DNA from: Pelagicoccus albus
Lineage (GTDB): Bacteria > Verrucomicrobiota > Verrucomicrobiia > Opitutales > Opitutaceae
Assembly (NCBI RefSeq): GCF_014230145.1
Contig: NZ_JACHVC010000008.1
Span: 186,001-250,000, forward strand
Length of the DNA: 64,000 bases
Direction of reading: 5' to 3'
Part shown: in pieces, positions 52,533 to 61,252 of the stretch
Layout of the letters: every line of letters begins with the position of its first letter
How positions within the stretch are numbered: the first letter of the stretch is position 1
The notes under the pieces: model-generated
Database searches by the model: none
Told to the model about the DNA's origin: nothing
What the model saw: only the letters and a program-made list of their open reading frames with translations
Position numbers and translations under genes: made by a program

Positions 52533-52728
52533 GCTAGGAGGATTGCGTTCGGAGGAGATGGATCTCTGTCTAAAGTCTGTTGAGTAATACCCGCTAAGGT
52601 CCGCTTCGTTTGCGGCTAAGGCATTCCTTGTTCTGCGACGCAGAGGCCCGAAAAGAGTTGGTATATTCACCCTAGTTCTAATGATGGCTAGTAGACGACA
52701 GTGTAGCTCTGTTGCCCCTTTGATTTAA

Positions 52729-53643
52729 ATGAAAGTATTCGTGGTAATTTGTTCGGTTAACCGTCCGCCTGTTTTGCACAGGACGGTAGAGGCTCTTGGA
52801 AATCAGGAGCTGCGGGCCGATCGTGTCGTGGTAAGCGTTGGTAAGGAATCCGACGCCCTTGATGCTACCCGCGAACTCGAAGGAGTCGAAGTCTACTGTA
52901 GTCCAAGGCTCGGCTCATCGAGCCAGAGAAACTATGGCTTGGAGATCTTATCGGACCTAGACGACGCGGTCGTCGTCTTTTTGGATGACGACGTTGTCCT
53001 AGAGTCCCGCTATCTGCTGAAGGTGAAGCAGTTGTTTCAAGCCTCGCCTGAGCTCATGGGGATGTCGGCGGAGGTTTTAGTGAACGGAAACGTAAGCTGG
53101 GAAGAAGGTATCAGCGCTCTCCAGGAGTCGGGTGTCGTGGACCAACGTCCTGCTGCGGTTCGCTCCAGTGGCAAGGACTGGATCTGTCACGGATGCAATA
53201 TGGCCTTTCGTGGCAGTATCCTAAAAGTGGAACAATTTGACGAAAATCTGCCGCTTTATTCCTATGCTGAGGATTATGACATTTCTATCCGAGTGGCCAA
53301 GCACGGTGTAGTTGGGAAGGTAGACAGCGGTTTGGGAGCAGTGCATCTCGAGTATCGCGAGGGTCGCGTCTCTGAGTTCCGTCGAGGATACAGCATCGTA
53401 GCCAATAACCTTTATTTTCTACGCAAGGGCGTATGTCACATTCCACTCTGGAAAGGCTACCTCCGCTTTGCCGCTGTGATTGTATTCAAGGAATCGCTTC
53501 TGGATCTTTTGGCCCACTTAAGAAAGGGTGCTCAGCAAGCAGACTATTGGGGACGCTTCAAAGGTAGACTTGCCGCAATGGGGGATATCCTGTTGTGCCG
53601 ATCTCATCCCAAGCGCGTATTGGAATTGGGGGTACATCGATGA
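52729..53643 (+). CDS. Family 2 glycosyltransferase
   Basis: Sugar transferase of 304 residues. It starts FVVICSVNRPPVLHRTVEAL; VVVFLDDDVVLESRYL is the DxD region. ICHGCNMAFRGSILKVEQFD and LPLYSYAEDYDISIRVAKHG (the ED motif) complete the catalytic half. Rhamnosyl- or galactosyl-type transferases share these motifs; specificity is unknown. A 196-base gap without visible genes separates it from the preceding transferase. The next gene overlaps it by four bases (ATGA). Confidence 0.9.
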   Translation: MKVFVVICSVNRPPVLHRTVEALGNQELRADRVVVSVGKESDALDATRELEGVEVYCSPRLGSSSQRNYGLEILSDLDDAVVVFLDDDVVLESRYLLKVKQLFQASPELMGMSAEVLVNGNVSWEEGISALQESGVVDQRPAAVRSSGKDWICHGCNMAFRGSILKVEQFDENLPLYSYAEDYDISIRVAKHGVVGKVDSGLGAVHLEYREGRVSEFRRGYSIVANNLYFLRKGVCHIPLWKGYLRFAAVIVFKESLLDLLAHLRKGAQQADYWGRFKGRLAAMGDILLCRSHPKRVLELGVHR

Positions 53644-54680
53644 TCGCCGTTAACATGCGTTCCGCGATGGGAGCTCTCACCGGTGTACAACGCTATGCTA
53701 TCGAGGTCTTCAAGCGTCTTGATAAGGAGAGCTGCCGTTCAGTTGCTCCAGCGGAGATCTTAGGCTCGATGAAAGGACATCTCTGGGAGCAATGCACCTT
53801 GCCCAAGGAAGTGTCGAATAGCTCTTTGCTCTGGTCTCCAGGCAATGTAGGCCCGCTACGGGTACGTAATCAGGTGGTCACCATTCATGACGCTACCACT
53901 TTCGACCATCCCGAGTGGTTCGATCGCAAGTTTTCGCTTTGGTATCGTTTCCTTCTGCCGCGCTTGGCCAAGCGTGTAAAAGGGATCATTACTGTTTCGG
54001 AAGACAGCAAGCGTCGTTTGGCAGGACACCTCGGAGTGTCCGCGGAAAAGATTCGGGTAATTTACAACGGTGTCTCTCCAGAGCTCAGCCCGGCTGAGCC
54101 GGATTCGATTGCTCGCTTGCGTGAAAAGCTTGGAATCAAGGGCGAGTACTTCGCATACGTCGGCTCGCTCGAGCCAAGAAAGAACCTCAAGACCCTGATT
54201 GAAGCGTGGCGCAGCGTACAGCCGCAGCTCAAAGATACCGAGCTCCTGATTGCGGGATCAGCAGGACATGTCTTTTCTGGGGAAGGGGAGTCTGAGTGTC
54301 CAGAAGGCTGCCGCTTTATCGGGCGTCTATCGGATGACGACCTTCCTGTTTTGCTTTCTGGAGCCCGGGCTTTGGCTTATCCTTCCTTGTACGAAGGATT
54401 CGGTTTGCCGCCCCTGGAAGCAATGGCTTGCGGGACTCGGGCCCTTGTATCCGATATTCCCGTACTGCGGGAGGTATGTGGAGACGAAGCGATTTATTTT
54501 AACCCTCTGGATTCGGCCTCGGTTGCCAATGCGATCTTGTCGGTAGCGGAGGAAAGTGAAGAACAACGCCGAAAGGCGATCACCTCCGGGAGGGGGCGTG
54601 CGGCGGAGTTTTCCTGGGAGAGATCCGCTCATCAACATAAGGAATTTTTTGAAGAGATGAGGGAGGTCCAAAATGGCTGA
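53640..54680 (+). CDS. Family 4 glycosyltransferase
   Basis: GT-B sugar transferase, 346 residues. Early motifs are NMRSAMGALTGVQRYAIEVF and HDATTFDHPEWFDRKFSL. The C-terminal nucleotide-sugar domain has YVGSLEPRKNLKTLIEAW and the EX7E motif in SLYEGFGLPPLEAMACGTRA. Proteins of this shape are often mannosyl- or rhamnosyltransferases in capsule loci. ATG 53640 (overlapping the previous TGA) is preceded by a GGGGG stretch; an in-frame start at 53595 is unlikely. Confidence 0.92.
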   Translation: MIAVNMRSAMGALTGVQRYAIEVFKRLDKESCRSVAPAEILGSMKGHLWEQCTLPKEVSNSSLLWSPGNVGPLRVRNQVVTIHDATTFDHPEWFDRKFSLWYRFLLPRLAKRVKGIITVSEDSKRRLAGHLGVSAEKIRVIYNGVSPELSPAEPDSIARLREKLGIKGEYFAYVGSLEPRKNLKTLIEAWRSVQPQLKDTELLIAGSAGHVFSGEGESECPEGCRFIGRLSDDDLPVLLSGARALAYPSLYEGFGLPPLEAMACGTRALVSDIPVLREVCGDEAIYFNPLDSASVANAILSVAEESEEQRRKAITSGRGRAAEFSWERSAHQHKEFFEEMREVQNG

Positions 54681-55839
54681 TCAATCTGATATCGCACTGG
54701 CGCACCACTGGTTGACTGGAATCAGAGGAGGAGAAAAAGTGCTCGAACAGTTTTGCCGAATCTATCCGGATTCGGAGATTTCAACCCTGGTTAATGATAT
54801 CGACGACTCTCCAGATTGGTTGGAGAAACGCCGTATCCGGACTTCCATGCTGCAGGTTATTCCTAGGGCTAGGAAGCTGTTCAAGGCTATGCTGCCTTTG
54901 TTCCCATTTGCGATCGGGCTTACCTTGAAGACACGAAAGGATGTGTCGCTGGTATTGTCTACTGATGCGTCCCTGATCAAGGGACTGCGCACGCCTAAGG
55001 ATGCCATACACGTCTGCTACTGCCATTCGCCTCCGCGCTACCTCTGGGATATGCAGGATACTTATCTGCAGCAGAGCAGCGAGCTCGGCTTTTTTAGCCG
55101 CTGTATTTTCAAACTCATCACACCCTATCTGAAGGCTTTCGACCGACGGGCTTCCCTGCGGGTAACCCACTTTGTGGCGAACTCCAAATTTGTAGCGGAA
55201 CGCATTCGCCGCTGCTATGGACGCGAGTCCAAGGTGATTTATCCGCCGGTCTCCTTCGACGAATTCCGCTACGAGGATGACAAGGATGACTTCTATCTGG
55301 TCGTGTCGGAGCTCGTTCCCTACAAGCGAATTGATATCGCCGTAGAGGCCTTCAACCGCAGCGGTAAAAAACTGGTCGTAATCGGCGACGGTTCCGAGCG
55401 AGCTCGCCTGCAGGCCATGGCTAAAGAGAATGTAACCTTTATGGGGCGGCAGCCTTTCTCGTCATTGGTTGACCACTACGCCCGAGCCAAGGCTTTCATT
55501 TTTCCAGGGATCGAAGACTTCGGGATTACTCCGCTTGAAGCGCAGGCCTCCGGAACTCCGGTTGTCGCTTTTGGAAAGGGCGGCGCCTTGGAAACTGTTA
55601 TCGACGGAAAGACTGGCACCTTCTTCCACGAACAGACTTCCGAGTCGCTCAGGCAAGCTGTCCAAGACTTTGAGGCTTCCGACTCCATCCAGGCAGAAGA
55701 CTGTCGGGCCAACGCCGCTCTTTTCGGTGAAGAGCGTTTTCGGGAGGAAATAGCGAGCTTCGTTCGCTTGTGTTACGCGGAAGAGTGCAAGCCGTACTTG
55801 TGCTCCAACGTGTTTCAGGAGTATTCCTTGGCACTGTGA
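54673..55839 (+). CDS. Family 4 glycosyltransferase, mannosyltransferase-like
   Basis: GT-B sugar transferase, 388 residues. N-terminal motif ALAHHWLTGIRGGEKVLEQF; HVCYCHSPPRYLWDMQDTYL is typical of WbaZ/MtfB-like mannosyltransferases. The donor domain has LVVSELVPYKRIDIAVEAFN and FPGIEDFGITPLEAQASGTP with the EX7E glutamates. It overlaps the previous gene by eight bases and the following flippase gene by four, so translation is coupled. The sugar assignment is tentative. Confidence 0.9.
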   Translation: MADQSDIALAHHWLTGIRGGEKVLEQFCRIYPDSEISTLVNDIDDSPDWLEKRRIRTSMLQVIPRARKLFKAMLPLFPFAIGLTLKTRKDVSLVLSTDASLIKGLRTPKDAIHVCYCHSPPRYLWDMQDTYLQQSSELGFFSRCIFKLITPYLKAFDRRASLRVTHFVANSKFVAERIRRCYGRESKVIYPPVSFDEFRYEDDKDDFYLVVSELVPYKRIDIAVEAFNRSGKKLVVIGDGSERARLQAMAKENVTFMGRQPFSSLVDHYARAKAFIFPGIEDFGITPLEAQASGTPVVAFGKGGALETVIDGKTGTFFHEQTSESLRQAVQDFEASDSIQAEDCRANAALFGEERFREEIASFVRLCYAEECKPYLCSNVFQEYSLAL

Positions 55840-57101
55840 ACCGCATCCTATCATTTCTACGTCAAGCAAGCTGGATCGTGATCCAGCATTTTGCTTCTCG
55901 TGGAATTGGTGTGCTCGTTTTCTACGGGATCAGTCTCTATGTCGTGCCGGAAGATCTCGGCCTGATGGGCTTGGCGTGGATCTTTGTAGCGGTTTGTGAT
56001 GCCTTGTTGGGGCTTGGAATGCCCACGGCCTTTTTGCGGAAAACCTCTGTCGACGACCTCGATAAGAACACGCTTTTTTGGGGGATGGCAGGTGCCGGCC
56101 TGGTCTGGACGGTGGTTTGTATGGGCCTTGCTCCCATAGCGGCAGCGGTGTTTGACCATAAGGTGCTGCTGCCGGTCATCTTGGTGCTCTCCTTGCGGTT
56201 TCCGTTGCGAGCCTTGGACAGCGTCCCCCTGAGCATCAACATTCGCAACCTGCAGTTCAAGCGGCTCGCTTTGCTGGAGATCGCGTGCACCAGCCTTTCG
56301 GGAGGCATCGGGATCTTTCTCGCCTACAAAGGCTTCGGCGTTTGGAGCCTCGTTATGCGCCATGTTATTCACTCTGCTATTTCGACGACCATTCTCTACG
56401 CTATGACCGATTGGCGACCCGCCCGTCAGTTTTCCAAAGTCATTCTCAAGGAATACCTTGCCTTTGGGATTCCGCTCACGCTTTCGGGCAATGTCGGCTG
56501 GCTTCTCGCCCTGCAGGTAGAGCAGGCAGTGGTCGGAGGAGTGCTAGGACCTGCGGCTCTGGGGATCTTGAACTTCGCCAAAAAGCCCCTGGACGTAGGT
56601 GGGCAGGTCATCGCTTCCGTGCGCGAGACGGTGCTGCTTCCCCTGCTGGTCAAACGCAAGCGTGAGACCGGTTCGGCCAACCGGCTCGCCTTGAGCATGT
56701 ATCTGGGAGCGTCTGGTGCGGCGGTGGCTCTGGTCCTCTTCGCCGCTTACATTTTTCCCTACCAGTGGTTTACCGAGTCCCGCTGGCAGGACGCTTTTGT
56801 TCTGATGCCCATTTTTTCCGTAATCTTTGGATTTCGCATGGTGCAGCAAGTCTTCCTCGCCCATCTCACATTTCTCGGCGAGGTGAAGTTCCTCCTGCTG
56901 TCTGCCCTTTTCGAGACGGGGCTGTATTGCGGCCTGCTATTTGTCTTTACCAAGCAAGGACTGGAGCGGGTGGCGGACTGCATGTTGATCGCCGTGCTCT
57001 CAGTGGTCGCTATTTTCTTCTTCAGACTCGCTTGGCAAATTCGTTTACAGATACGTGAAAAGTTAGCGACTCTGTGGCGTGGCTTTGCCGCGAAAGCCTA
57101 G
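55836..57101 (+). CDS. Wzx-like polysaccharide flippase
   Basis: Inner-membrane transporter of about 421 residues with about 12 hydrophobic segments, of the polysaccharide synthesis (MOP/PST) group. N-terminal segment: RQASWIVIQHFASRGIGVLV, then PEDLGLMGLAWIFVAVCDAL; a charged loop with the LQVEQAVVGGVLGPAALGIL motif follows in the middle. The GTG at 55836 overlaps the preceding TGA (GTGA) and removes an untypical 22-residue leader that the upstream start at 55770 would add. It flips lipid-linked repeat units to the periplasm for the Wzy-like protein. Confidence 0.88.
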   Translation: MNRILSFLRQASWIVIQHFASRGIGVLVFYGISLYVVPEDLGLMGLAWIFVAVCDALLGLGMPTAFLRKTSVDDLDKNTLFWGMAGAGLVWTVVCMGLAPIAAAVFDHKVLLPVILVLSLRFPLRALDSVPLSINIRNLQFKRLALLEIACTSLSGGIGIFLAYKGFGVWSLVMRHVIHSAISTTILYAMTDWRPARQFSKVILKEYLAFGIPLTLSGNVGWLLALQVEQAVVGGVLGPAALGILNFAKKPLDVGGQVIASVRETVLLPLLVKRKRETGSANRLALSMYLGASGAAVALVLFAAYIFPYQWFTESRWQDAFVLMPIFSVIFGFRMVQQVFLAHLTFLGEVKFLLLSALFETGLYCGLLFVFTKQGLERVADCMLIAVLSVVAIFFFRLAWQIRLQIREKLATLWRGFAAKA

Positions 57102-57131
57102 CAAGGGCAGGGTCAAGCTTGGGAAAACGCT

Positions 57132-59969
57132 TTGCCAAATAGATCGATAATCAGGCTCGTCCCGCTCTTATTCGGGATTCTTTTGTTGAACGCAGTCTTC
57201 GCGCAGACGGCTCGAGCGGATCTGGATGCCCTTGATTTGCCGTCTGAGGGTCAGGAGTGGAACTTGAGCTTGGGTAGCGAATATCCCGGAGCGTCGGGCA
57301 ATTTGGATCTGCAGGAAGAAGACTCGGGCATGTCGCTTCTCTTGAGCGGAGACTTTACGCAGGGTGGCGCCTATGTGGCCGCGGAACTCGAATTGTCAGA
57401 CCTAGCTGAAGAGTCGCTTCTGTTTTTGAAACTACAGTACCGCTCAGAGCGGGCCGCTGCCATGGCTTTGCGTCTGATTGATGAAACGGGACAAGTTTTC
57501 CAGACCTCGCTCAGCCTGGAGGCGGACTCCGGGCTCCACGAGCTCAGCTTTTCGGCCGCTTCCGAAAGTTGGGACGAATATTGGGGAGGTGCGGGAGACG
57601 GAATTTGGAGAGGCGGGATAGCCTACCTGTCATTGATCCTGCCTCATCATGCCTGGCCGGACAAAACGCCAGAGATTCGCTTCACGCAGATTCGCCTTTC
57701 CGCCACGGAAGGCACGGGCGCTGATACGTCCGTAGTGGCTTCCTATTCTTTTGACGATGAGGAAAGTGTTGTCGATTGGCAGCTCAGTTTTGCGACTTTG
57801 GCTTCCAATGCTGAAGGCTCCGGAGTCCTTCGTTTGCAACGCTCCGCATTGACCGATCAACCGGTTGCCAAGAGTCCCGCTTTTGCCATTGAAGGAAACC
57901 GACTTCAGGTGACCGCAAGCGGCTCAACCAGCCTAGGATCTCCCGACAATAGTTATCGCTTGGTCGGGGAAATCATATTTCTGAATGAAGGGCAGGGGGA
58001 GATCCAGAAACGGCTCGCCTTCGAACAATCGGGCGAAAGCGGAGTAGGTCAGCTCAGCGCTCTCCTTTCGGTACCACAAGATGCGGCCTATGCCCAGTTT
58101 CAAGCACGCATCGAGAAGGCGTCTGGCTATGTCGATATTGAACAGGTATTGATTGAGCAAATACATGAGGATGACTCCAATACGTATCGGGTCGAAGCTT
58201 GGTCTGAACGATTGGCCAATCTGTTTTATCCTGAGGAGGAACTCGCTTTCCAAGTTCAGGCAAGTAGCGGCGATGCCGACTTCGATGACCAGACTTACTT
58301 ACTTTGCACGGTCGAGACCTACTGGGGCGGAAGAATCGGGCCGCTCTTCAAGCCGACGCTTTCCCGGGAAGAAAGGGTGCTTTCAGGCGAACTCGGTTTA
58401 GCGTCACTTCCACTGGAAACGGGGCGTTTCTATTCGCTGCGGGTTTCGCTAGTGAAAGCGGGGGAACTGCTTGCTAGCGAGCTCTATGGGTTTTCTATCC
58501 TGCGCGAAGCTCCCGCCAACTCGCACCCTCACGAAGCGGTACCTTTTACGGCTCGCAATTGGGATGCTCGTTTGGAGGAATACATCCGGCTGGCTTCGCG
58601 GATGGGGATTCGTGTCGTTAACCTGTGGGGAGGCTGGAACAAGGAAGCTCCCTACGAGCCCTGGCTTTCGCAAGTCGAACTGGCTCGGGAACTCGATTTG
58701 AAGTGGATTATGGGAACTCCCGCCATGGAGCTCGAGCGGGGAGATTGGGAATGGAATCGCGAAAATTTGCGAGAAGGCATGATCGCTTTTTTGCAAACCT
58801 TCGGCGAGCAGGGCGTGTTCGCGATCTCCACAGGTAACGAGCCTCATGGTAGCGAAGAGCAAATCCCTCTCTTTGTCGAAGGCTACCGTGGTATCTACGA
58901 GGGGGCGAAGTCCTTCGATCCAAATTTGGAAGTGATTGCCACTTCAGTGGGGCCGGAAGAAGCGTATTGGGAAAATGGATTTGGCGAATGGAGCGATTCC
59001 TACGATATGCACGTGTATCAAGGATATCGCGACGTGCAGGATAGCTACCGTCAGCATCTTGATTTGGCCGGACGATACGGGGTAGAGATGCCGATTCGTT
59101 CCACGGAAATCGGACTTAATAGCCAAGGAATGCCTCGCCACGTGGTGGCGGCAGAGGTGTGGAAGAGCTTAGGCACCTTCTTTGCGGAAGGCGGCCAATC
59201 TGCTGCTTGGTTTGGATTTTTGTATCCGGACTCCGACGCGACTGAGCAAGAGAGTTCCGGACTATCTCACTGCCTATTTGCCTCCCACTACAACCGCTAT
59301 CATGCCAAGGTCGACGCGGTCGCCTATTATCACTTCGTAAACGGCATGGCGGGCAAGCTCTACCAGGACCGGTTCGACGACGAAGAGACCGGCGTTCACC
59401 TGATTCAGTTCTTGGACGATGCGGGCAAATCAATGATCGTGGCCTGGGGCGAATTCGGTAACAGTTCCGTGTTTCTGCCCTCGAACGAAGGGATGGCTTT
59501 GACCCTGTTGCAAGTAGACGGAGAAAAGCAGACTATCGAAGTTGGATCAGCGGGCCTAGGTCTTCGACTGCAGGAGAGCCCCATCTTGATCTTTTGCGAC
59601 CAACCTTTGGAAATGCAAAATCTCGTTGGAAAGGCGCGAATACAACTAGATGAGCTTCCGGAATCGGCGTCACGAGGGGCAACGTTTTCGTGTTTCCTAA
59701 CTACAGTATCGGAAGTGGTTTCGTCTATAGAGCTTGAATTCGGCGGGAGTACGCAAACGCTGCGAGCGGAAGGAGGCATCTGGCCCGACGAACTTGAGTT
59801 GCAAGTTCCTGCCGAAGAAACTGCGTCTACGCTGTGGCTCAAAGTTAAGGGCATGAGCTCGACGGGAGAGACTGTATCGGTTGATAGAATACAAATCGTT
59901 GTAGCCGATTCGGCTCAAGGGGCTGCTTTGTTTCGTCCCGGAGATCCGAGCTCCTTAAAATTCCAGTAG
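57132..59969 (+). CDS. Secreted multidomain clan GH-A glycosidase-like protein
   Basis: Large exported protein (945 residues), starting at TTG 57132 with a signal peptide ending near residue 29 (AQTARA). Two jelly-roll, carbohydrate-binding-like beta domains occupy about residues 35-345; another beta domain follows to about 460. A TIM-barrel region at about 465-790 holds RVVNLWGGWNKEAPYEPWLS, FAISTGNEPHGS (possible acid/base E570 in the NEP motif) and IRSTEIGLNS (possible nucleophile E659). The 89-residue spacing fits clan GH-A. A C-terminal beta domain closes it. It is the last gene of the EPS operon, suggesting trimming or release of the polymer, as PslG does in Pseudomonas. The family is unassigned. 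Confidence 0.75.
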   Translation: MPNRSIIRLVPLLFGILLLNAVFAQTARADLDALDLPSEGQEWNLSLGSEYPGASGNLDLQEEDSGMSLLLSGDFTQGGAYVAAELELSDLAEESLLFLKLQYRSERAAAMALRLIDETGQVFQTSLSLEADSGLHELSFSAASESWDEYWGGAGDGIWRGGIAYLSLILPHHAWPDKTPEIRFTQIRLSATEGTGADTSVVASYSFDDEESVVDWQLSFATLASNAEGSGVLRLQRSALTDQPVAKSPAFAIEGNRLQVTASGSTSLGSPDNSYRLVGEIIFLNEGQGEIQKRLAFEQSGESGVGQLSALLSVPQDAAYAQFQARIEKASGYVDIEQVLIEQIHEDDSNTYRVEAWSERLANLFYPEEELAFQVQASSGDADFDDQTYLLCTVETYWGGRIGPLFKPTLSREERVLSGELGLASLPLETGRFYSLRVSLVKAGELLASELYGFSILREAPANSHPHEAVPFTARNWDARLEEYIRLASRMGIRVVNLWGGWNKEAPYEPWLSQVELARELDLKWIMGTPAMELERGDWEWNRENLREGMIAFLQTFGEQGVFAISTGNEPHGSEEQIPLFVEGYRGIYEGAKSFDPNLEVIATSVGPEEAYWENGFGEWSDSYDMHVYQGYRDVQDSYRQHLDLAGRYGVEMPIRSTEIGLNSQGMPRHVVAAEVWKSLGTFFAEGGQSAAWFGFLYPDSDATEQESSGLSHCLFASHYNRYHAKVDAVAYYHFVNGMAGKLYQDRFDDEETGVHLIQFLDDAGKSMIVAWGEFGNSSVFLPSNEGMALTLLQVDGEKQTIEVGSAGLGLRLQESPILIFCDQPLEMQNLVGKARIQLDELPESASRGATFSCFLTTVSEVVSSIELEFGGSTQTLRAEGGIWPDELELQVPAEETASTLWLKVKGMSSTGETVSVDRIQIVVADSAQGAALFRPGDPSSLKFQ

Positions 59970-59994
59970 CCTTTCGAGCTATTTTTCTAAACGA

Positions 59995-60022
59995 AAACGG
60001 CGACCTGTGGGGGTCGCCGTTT
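59995..60022. terminator. Bidirectional terminator between converging operons
   Basis: AAACGGCGACC and GGTCGCCGTTT form a perfect 11-bp stem with a 6-base loop. A-rich and T-rich flanks let it work for both the plus-strand EPS operon and the minus-strand aminotransferase gene. Confidence 0.82.
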
Positions 60023-60049
60023 CGTATGATGCCTGTGATTAGCAGAGTG

Positions 60050-61207
60050 TTACGCTTTCGCCTCGCTCTTTGGGGAGATCGAGACCGCTCGGCTCGGGTC
60101 GGTGGCCTGAATCGCCTCGCATAGCCCGGAGATGACGCGTTTGACATGCTCCTCAGTCATGCCGATCCAGTTGGGAAGGCCGAGGGCGGAGTTCACCAGC
60201 ACTTCGGTGGTGATAAGCGGAAGTCTTGGAAATTCAGAGTAAGCTTGGAAATGATGGCATCCGCGTCTCCACCAGCGGCGGGTTTCGATGCCTTTGCTTT
60301 TGAGGATATTGACTACATCCTCCACGCGGTCGAAAGGAAGACGAACGATAGAGGTGGAGGATATCCAGTCGCCACTTCTCCAGTTCTGGAGGCCGATGTT
60401 GCCGAGGTATTTCGAGTAAAGGTCGGAAAGCTCTTGGTAGTGGGCTCGCTTGTTCTCCCAATTGTCCAATTCGGCTAGGCCTACTGCGGCGGTATATTCG
60501 CTCATCTTGGCATTCTCGCCGCGGGCGTACATTTCCTCATCGGTAAATCCGAAATTGGATAGGTCCTTGATACGCTTAATGAAGTCTTTGTTCTTACAGA
60601 TGATAAGTCCGCCTTCGCCACAACCGAAAGTCTTGGTGGCGTGTAGACTTAGGATGACTGGAATTTCGGAAATTCTGAATGAATCAACTCGAGCGAAAGA
60701 GTCGAAACACGAGGCGGCGTCGACCACGATGGGCAGACCAGTGCGAGCTTGGAAAGACTCCCAATGGTCCATGTCCAGAGGTGTTCCAAACGGAGCGACT
60801 GGCACCACCGCGGAGATCTTTTCGCGAATCTGCAGCAGGCTCTCAGGATCAACGGCCCACGTATCCTCGTCTACGTCTACGAAAAAGGGGACCATATCTG
60901 CGTTGTAGACCGCTGCAGGGGTCGCTGCGAAGGTCCATGCGGGCAGGGCGCAGTAGGAACCGCGAGGTACGGACAAGGTACGCATCGCCATCACGATGCC
61001 AGAGGTCGCACTCGAAACGAGGGCTACCGTGCCTTCTTCAACGCCGAAGTGCTTCTCCAGCCTGCTTTCAAGCTGTGTAACGAGAGGTCCAAAATTTGAA
61101 TACCAGCGATTCTCATCAATTTGTTCGAGGTATGGAGTAATGAGATCTGCTGTGGGGAGCAGAGGTTTCATTACCGGAATAGGACTTTCGTGCAGAGAGT
61201 AGGACAT
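60050..61207 (-). CDS. DegT/DnrJ/EryC1/StrS family aminotransferase
   Basis: PLP-dependent sugar aminotransferase (or related dehydratase), 385 residues. It starts with MKPLLPTADLITPYLEQIDE; VALVSSATSGIVMAMRTL is the PLP-phosphate region and VVDAASCFDS holds the ring-contacting Asp. LSLHATKTFGCGEGGLIIC has the Schiff-base lysine near residue 192. It probably makes an amino sugar for a surface glycan. It lies 45 bases behind the second Wzc gene in the same direction. The start is preceded by the AAATCCAAC leader noted in findings. Confidence 0.92.
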   Translation of the reverse strand: MSYSLHESPIPVMKPLLPTADLITPYLEQIDENRWYSNFGPLVTQLESRLEKHFGVEEGTVALVSSATSGIVMAMRTLSVPRGSYCALPAWTFAATPAAVYNADMVPFFVDVDEDTWAVDPESLLQIREKISAVVPVAPFGTPLDMDHWESFQARTGLPIVVDAASCFDSFARVDSFRISEIPVILSLHATKTFGCGEGGLIICKNKDFIKRIKDLSNFGFTDEEMYARGENAKMSEYTAAVGLAELDNWENKRAHYQELSDLYSKYLGNIGLQNWRSGDWISSTSIVRLPFDRVEDVVNILKSKGIETRRWWRRGCHHFQAYSEFPRLPLITTEVLVNSALGLPNWIGMTEEHVKRVISGLCEAIQATDPSRAVSISPKSEAKA

Positions 61208-61252
61208 AGTTGGATTTCTACGATTAAGAGGAGGATTGTTTTACAGCGAATT

